Assembly (NCBI RefSeq): GCF_010731735.1
Contig: NZ_AP022588.1
Coordinates: 6,186,642-6,250,641 of the forward strand
DNA from: Mycolicibacterium sediminis
Lineage (GTDB): Bacteria; Actinomycetota; Actinomycetes; Mycobacteriales; Mycobacteriaceae
Reading direction: 5' to 3'
DNA: 64,000 nucleotides
Shown piece after piece: positions 59,328 to 64,000 of this stretch. How positions within the stretch are numbered: the stretch's first letter is position 1; every line of letters begins with the position of its first letter. Position numbers and translations under genes: made by a program. The notes beneath the pieces are model-generated. The model made no database searches, was not told the DNA's origin, and saw only the letters and a list, made by a program, of their open reading frames with translations.

Positions 59328-59852
59328 GTGCAGCACCCCTCGAGCTGTCCGCCGAATCCCCGTACGGCATCGACCGCATCCGTGCGGCGTTCGACGACGC
59401 CGACTACTGGCAGGCCAGGCTGGCGTTCGTCGCGGGCGGCGCGCGCCTCGACGAGCTGAGCACCGCCGGCGACGGCACCACGACCATGCAGATGTCGATG
59501 CGCTTCGGCGGCGACGATCTGCCCGGTCCGTTGCGGCGCCTGCGGGTGGGGACGCTGCACGTCGTCCAGCGCGAGGAGTGGTCGGCGCTCGACGGTGACG
59601 TGGTCCGCTGCTCGATCGCCGTGGACGCCCCCCGGACGCCCATCTCCGGCCACGGGTCGGTGACGCTTCGGCGTGCCGTCACCGGCACCCGGCTGGTCGG
59701 CACGGCCGTGGTGGACGTGCGGATGCCGGTGATCGGTGGGGCGATCGCCGGATTCATCGCGGGCGTGCTCGCCAACGGCATCGTGGACGTCGTCAGCGTG
59801 ACCGACGCCTACCTCGACGGCGAGAAACCCGTGCGCTCACCCGCCGTGGCTA
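59328..59852 (+). CDS. DUF2505 protein; one or two frame breaks, 3' end uncertain
   Basis: About 170 residues of the mycobacterial DUF2505 family (SRPBCC-like): ELSAESPYGIDRIRAAFDDA, DYWQARLAFVAGG, LRVGTLHVVQREEWSALDGD and PVIGGAIAGFIAGVLANGIV, SVTDAYLDGEKPV. The natural start is GTG 59328, but one base is missing after it near 59340. In the visible frame no stop occurs before the next gene; TAG 59850-59852 would end it after one further lost base. Function unknown. Confidence 0.65.
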
Positions 59853-59862
59853 GCCTGACGTC

Positions 59863-60286
59863 ATGGCACTCAACAAGGACGATCGCGAGGCCTTCCTGGC
59901 CGAACCCCAGCACGTCGGTGCGCTGTCGGTGTCGGGCGCCAACCGTGGACCGCTGACGCTCCCCATCTGGTACCAGTACTCCCCCGGCGGCGAGCTGTGG
60001 GTGCTGACGGGTGCGGGTTCGCGCAAGCACCGCCTGATCGAGGCGGCGGGGTACTTCTCGCTGATGATCGACCGGGTGGAGCCGACCACGCGGTACGTCG
60101 CGGTGGACGGCCCGGTCAGCCATCGAGCCCGGCACCGACGCGCAGAGGGAGGAGGTCACCCGCCGCTATCTCGACGGCGAGGCCGCCGAGCGCTACCTGC
60201 AGTTCGCGAAGGACAACCTCGGCGAACACGTCGCGATCTTCATGACGCCCGAGCACTGGTTGTCGGCGGACATGGGCTCGTTCTAG
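59863..60286 (+). CDS. F420-dependent PPOX-class (pyridoxamine-oxidase-fold) protein; one frame break
   Basis: About 141 residues: MALNKDDREAFLAEPQHVGA, SRKHRLIEAAGYFSLMIDRV and, after a break near 60118 (a G lost before GCCATCGAG), EVTRRYLDGEAAERYLQFAK and IFMTPEHWLSADMGSF. The fold binds FMN or F420 and is often an oxidoreductase of unknown substrate. ATG 59863. A bidirectional hairpin follows the stop. Confidence 0.8.
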
Positions 60287-60296
60287 GGGCGGACAG

Positions 60297-60337
60297 CCGA
60301 AGAGCCCCGAATCCGTCACGGATTCGGGGCTCTTCGG
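60297..60337. terminator. Bidirectional hairpin between convergent PPOX and fadB genes
   Basis: Arms 60297-60315 and 60319-60337 are perfectly complementary (19 bp) with a 3-base loop TCA. It lies 10 bp after the PPOX stop and 7 bp after the fadB stop, so it can end transcription from both sides. It has no long T-run on either strand. Confidence 0.85.
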
Positions 60338-60344
60338 TGTCCGA

Positions 60345-62462
60345 CTAGCTGGTGAGCGAGGCGGGCGGGTGAACCGCTCGCCGCTTCTCGGCAGTCCTTG
60401 GCACGGGCCACGAAGGCCGCCTTGCCGACGCCGCCGGCACCCTCGTAGCCGACGATGAACTGCGCGCTACCGCCGGTGTAGGGCGGGAAGCCGATGCCCA
60501 TGATCGAGCCGATGTTCGCGTCCGCGGTCGACGTGAGCACACCCTCGTCGATGCACTTCTGCGTCTCGAGCGCCTCGGCGAACAGCATGCGATCGATCAT
60601 GTCCTGCAACGGAATCGACGCGGTGCCGGAGTTGAAGGTGTCCTTCAGCCCCTCCCACAGGCCGACGCGCTTGCCGTCGACGTAATCGTAGAAGCCCGCG
60701 CCCTTGAGCCGCGACGGACGCTCGAGTTCGATCATCTTCTCGACGACCGCCTCGGCCGGGTGCGGCTCGTACGATGCCGCCCGCGTCCTCGATGCCCTTG
60801 CGGCTGGCGACCGCGATCTTGTGCATCAGTTCGAGGTTCAGCTCGTCGGACAGCTGCAGCGGCGGCGCCGGGTAGCCGGCCTGCGAACCCGCCTGCTCGA
60901 TGCTGGCCGGGACGACGCCCTCGCCCAGCATCGCCAGCGCCTCGTTGACGAACGTGCCGATGACGCGGCTGGTGAAGAAGCCGCGGCTGTCGTTCACCAC
61001 GATCGGCGTCTTGCCGATGGCCAGGGTGTAGTCGAACACGCGGGCCAGCGCCTCGTCGGACGTCTTCGCCCTGATGATCTCGACCAGCGGCATCTTGTCG
61101 ACCGGCGAGAAGAAGTGGATGCCGATGAAGTCGTCGGCGCTTCACCCGGCCGCGAGACCGGTGATGGGCAGCGTCGAGGTGTTCGACCCAGCAGCGCGTT
61201 GGGCCGATGTCCTCGATCTCCTGGAACACCTGGTGCTTCAACTCGACCGACTCGAACACCGCCTCGATGACGAAGTCGACGCCCTGGAAGTCGGCCGGGT
61301 CGGCGCTGGGCGTGATGCGGGCCAGCAGCGTCGGACTTCTCCTGGGTGGTGCGTCCGCGCTCGAGCGCCTTGGCCTCGATCTTCTCCGAGTAGTTCTTGC
61401 CCTTCTCGGCGGCCTCGATGCTGACGTCGCGAGGACGACGTCGAACCCGGCCTTGGCCGAGACGTACGCGATGCCCGCGCCCATCATGCCCGCGCCGAGG
61501 ACGCCGATCTTGGTGATCGGGGTCTTGCCGATGCCGTCGGGACGTGACCCACCCGAGTTGATGTACTGCAGGTCAGGAAGAACGCCTGGATCATGTTCTT
61601 CGCGACCTGGCCGGTGACGAGCTGCGTGAAGTAGCGGCTCTCGATGCGGCTCGCGGTGTCGAAGTCGACCTGCGCACCCTCGACGGCCGCGTCGAGGATC
61701 GCGCGCGGCGCCGGCATCGGCGCACCCTTGAGCTGCTTCTTGAGCAGGGCTGGGAACGACGGCAGGATGCCGGCCAGGCCGGGCGACGCGGGGGTGCCGC
61801 CGGGCATCTTGTAGCCCTTGGCATCCCACGGCTGGGTGTGGCTCTCGGGGTTGGCCTTGATCCGCCTTCGCTGCGGGCACCAGCTCCTCGACGGAACCGA
61901 CGAGGTCGTCGACCAGACCGGTCTCCTTGGCCTTGGCCGGCAGAAGCGCGTGCCCTGGCTCAGGATCTCCATGAAGGCCTTCTGGATGCCGAACATGCGC
62001 ACGGTGCGGGTGACGCCGCCACCGCCGGGCAGCAGACCCAGGGTGACCTCGGGCAGGCCGATCTGGCTGCCCTTGACGTCGGCCGCGATGCGGTGGTGAC
62101 ACGCGGGGCGATCTCGAGCCGCCGCCGAGGCCGCACCGTTGACCGCGGCCACGACGGGCTTGCCCAGCGTCTCGAGCGCACGCAGGTCACGCTTGACGGC
62201 CTCGACCATCTCGAACGCCTCGGCGGCGTTCTCGGGGCCCAGGTTGATCATGCCCTTGAGTCGCCACCGGCGAAGGTCTTCTTCGCGCTGGTGATGACGA
62301 CGCCGGTGATCGAGTCCTTCTCCGCCGCAAGCCGTTCGACGGCGTTGTGCATGAACTCCTGGTAGTGCTCGTTCATCACGTTGGCCGACCCGGTGGGGTC
62401 GTCCAGCGTCAGGTGACGATGCCGTCGGCATCCTGCTCCCACTGAATGGTGTTCTCTGCCAT
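60345..62462 (-). CDS. fadB: FadB, multifunctional fatty-acid oxidation alpha subunit (Rv0860-like); about ten frame breaks
   Basis: About 710 residues intended. N-terminal enoyl-CoA hydratase domain (KDSITGVVITSAKKTFAGGD, GLPEVTLGLLPGGGGVTRTV); Rossmann 3-hydroxyacyl-CoA dehydrogenase domain (GVLGAGMMGAGIAYVSAKAG); C-terminal domain (FTSRVIGTFVNEALAMLGEG, FAEALETQKCIDEGVL). It performs steps two and three of beta-oxidation, partnered with FadA. Frame breaks occur near 62415, 62255, 62105, 61935, 61860, 61575, 61430, 61330, 61195, 61140, 60765 and 60385 (approximate). The protein is continuous if repaired. ATG 62462. Confidence 0.9.
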
Positions 62463-62466
62463 GGCC

Positions 62467-63648
62467 TTACACCCTCTCGATGATGGTCGCGACGCCCATG
62501 CCGCCGCCGATGCACAGCGTGACGAGCGCGGCGCGCGCCCGACGCTCGAACCGTCGACCATGGTTCCGGTGATCATGGCGCCGGTGGCGCCGAGCGGGTG
62601 GCCCATCGCGATGGCGCCACCGTTGACGTTGAGCTTCTCGTCGGGGATGTTCAGGTCCTTCTGGAACTTGAGGCACCACCGAGGCGAAGGCCTCGTTGAG
62701 TTCGAACAGGTCGATGTCGTCGACCGTCAGGCCGGCACGGTCCAGCACCTTCTTGGTGGCGGGCGTCGGGCCGGTCAGCATGATGACGGGGTCGGCGCCG
62801 CTGGTGGCGGTGGCCACGATGCGCGCGGCGTCGGGTTCTGCGACTGTCCTGCCTTCTCGCTGCCGACGAGCACCAGTGCGGCGCCGTCGACGATGCCGGA
62901 GCTGTTGCCGCCGGTGTGCACGTGGTTGATGCGCTCGTAGTGGTACTTCTGCAGCGCCACGTCGTCGAAGCCGCCCATCTGACCGACGGCGTCGAGGCGG
63001 TCTTCAGCGGCGAGGCCCTCGAGGCTGGAGTCGGGGCGCATGTCGCTCGTCGTCCGGTCGGGACGACAGGCCGTTCTGGTCCTTCACGGGATGACGGACT
63101 TGGCGAAGTAGCCGCCCGACCATGCGGCCGCGGCCTTCTCCTGCGCGCAGCGCGCGGGCGTCGACGTCGTCGCGGGTGAAGCCCTCGATGGTGGCGATCA
63201 GGTCGGCGATGCCCTGCGGGACGAAGCCGATGCGGTAGTTGGTCTCGGGGTCGGTGGCCCATGCGCCGCCGTCGGAACCGGGGACGCGGCTCATCGACTC
63301 GACGCCGCCGGCGAGCACCAGTCGTCCCAGCCGGAGCGGACCTTCTGAGCGGCGGTGTTGACGGCCTCGAGGCCCGACGCGCAGAAGCGGTTGAGCTGGA
63401 ATCCACCGGTGGTCTCGGGAGCTTCGCGACCAGCGCGGCAGTGCGGGCGATGTCGCCGCCGGTCGCCGACGGGCGAGACGACGCCGAGGATCAGGTCGCT
63501 GATCAGGTTCTCGTCGAGATCGGGGTGGCGGGTGCGCAGTTCGTCGATCAGGCCGACGAGGTTGACAGGCTTGATCTCGTTGAGGCTCCGTTGCGCTGCT
63601 TGCCGCGCGGCGTGCGATCGCCTCATAGATGAAGGCTTCTTCGGACAT
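62467..63648 (-). CDS. fadA: FadA, acetyl-CoA acyltransferase beta subunit (Rv0859-like); about six frame breaks
   Basis: About 400 residues intended. Thiolase motifs: nucleophilic Cys in NRFCASGLEAVNTAAQKVRS, HVHTGGNSSGIVDGAALVLV, GHPLGATGAMITGT and the second Cys in TLCIGGGMGVATIIERV. It cleaves 3-ketoacyl-CoA in the FadAB complex. Frame breaks near 63610, 63470, 63420, 63325, 63140, 62850, 62675 and 62540 (approximate). ATG 63648 (MSEEAFIYEAI); it ends 4 bp before the fadB start on the same strand. Confidence 0.9.
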
Positions 63649-63797
63649 GTCTGACTCTCCAGGTCCTGGGGTGTATGGATACGCAGACTTCCCCTACTAC
63701 AGAAGCCCAGCGTGGAGGATGATCCTCGCGATGCGAGCCAGCAGCCTCGCCCAACCCGTTGGTTGGGCGCCCAACGACCTGCGGCGCAGTGCCCGGA

Positions 63798-63853
63798 CGA
63801 ACGTGACGCCACGGCGAAGATCGCGCGGATTCTTCGCAGTGGCGTCACGTTCG
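63798..63853. repeat. Long inverted repeat between fadA and the next gene
   Basis: Bases 63798-63812 and 63814-63820 pair with 63839-63853 and 63831-63837; one mismatch (63813/63838) and a 10-base loop give 22 of 23 paired positions. The core CGAACGTGACGCCAC shares CGAACGTG with the repeat at 28.2 kb. It lies about 90 bp after a possible gene end on the minus strand and 150 bp upstream of fadA. The remaining 63649-63797 and 63854-63942 show nothing else that I can name. Confidence 0.65.
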
Positions 63854-63942
63854 GCGATGCGTTCGGGTCACCCCATCTCGCCAACAGACGCGAACTCCCC
63901 TGTTTCGCCAGAGAGTAGAGTTCGACTGCTCGCGAGAAGAGC

Positions 63943-64000
63943 CTACGCGGACTGGGGCTGCTCGCCTCCGCCAGCGTCAGGTAGTCGACGTAGCCGGCGG
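63943..64000 (-). CDS. Possible C-terminal end of an unidentified gene entering from the right
   Basis: A minus-strand stop TAG lies at 63943-63945. Read with one base restored in the C-run near 63955, the end would be GYVDYLTLAEASSPQSA, which looks like a natural protein end; without the repair it reads RRLRRLPDAGGGEQPQSA. Too short to identify. Position upstream of fadA and the long hairpin following it support a gene end. Low confidence. Confidence 0.3.
   Translation of the reverse strand, partial: RRLRRLPDAGGGEQPQSA

Noticed and set aside
51700..63650. Reading the broken genes as true pseudogenes or programmed frameshifts
   Set aside because: Too many independent one-base losses in adjacent core genes, each preserving the conserved protein in another frame, and no slippery-site pattern; consensus error explains them better.
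1..64000. tRNA, rRNA, CRISPR or prophage features
   Set aside because: No cloverleaf-like or rRNA segments, no regularly spaced repeats, and no integrase or phage structural genes were recognised.

Overview
The window is high-GC actinobacterial DNA with mycobacterial gene content: prrA/prrB, the arf genes, gltA2 and citA, fprB, serC, sepH, cspB, the moa2 cluster, rpfA with a c-di-AMP (ydaO-type) leader, an XPB-type helicase and fadA/fadB. From about 12.5 kb to the right end the order follows, inverted, the Mycobacterium tuberculosis Rv0903c to Rv0859 neighbourhood as I remember it. Many genes have no tuberculosis counterpart at these positions (NCS1 catabolic cluster, pnuC-nadR-nrtR, two extra methionine aminopeptidases, a glutathionyl-hydroquinone-reductase-like gene). 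A fast-growing Mycolicibacterium-type species is the best guess. Species identification is inference.

Layout. 1-5.4 kb: minus-strand accessory catabolic cluster (acyl-CoA synthetase, NCS1 permease, C-N hydrolase, HisD-like dehydrogenase, LysR regulator). 5.5-6.0 kb: a small winged-helix-like gene inside a 33-bp imperfect inverted repeat. 6.1-11.5 kb: three ABC half-exporters in one overlapping operon. 11.7-18.8 kb: a small Gly/Cys-rich protein pair, prrA/prrB, an HTH regulator facing a methionine aminopeptidase over twin operators, arfABC with a shortened ArfA, an FKBP isomerase and a CrtI-like oxidoreductase. 18.8-28.2 kb: MarR/MFS, gltA2, two TetR genes, an EntS-like MFS gene, pdxH, citA and small genes. 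28.3-30.8 kb: pnuC-nadR-nrtR, a nicotinamide riboside salvage operon behind a strong palindrome. 30.9-45.8 kb: fprB, AurF-like diiron oxygenase, methionine aminopeptidase and serC behind a CRP-type site, sepH, an RNA methyltransferase/MarR pair, DUF3027, MFS and lipoprotein-like genes, and cspB. 45.8-50.5 kb: two-part molybdopterin locus (moaA2-moaD2 on plus, moaC2-mog-moaE2 on minus) around rpfA. 50.6-63.6 kb: helicase-associated protein, XPB helicase, several redox/LysR/SDR/secreted genes, and the fadBA fatty-acid oxidation genes.

Data quality. Every gene I could check between 1 and about 51.7 kb has an intact frame. From about 51.7 to 63.6 kb almost every gene is broken by single-base losses, mostly shortened 2-3 base runs. 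This looks like an assembly or consensus defect rather than gene decay. Genes there are annotated over their full intended span with the frame breaks stated.

Regulation. I found candidate operators for LysR, the ABC exporter operon, the HTH/MetAP pair, MarR/MFS and NrtR, two CRP-type sites (map-serC and rpfA), and a ydaO-type riboswitch. Several long hairpins lie at gene ends. No tRNA, rRNA, CRISPR array or transposase gene was seen.
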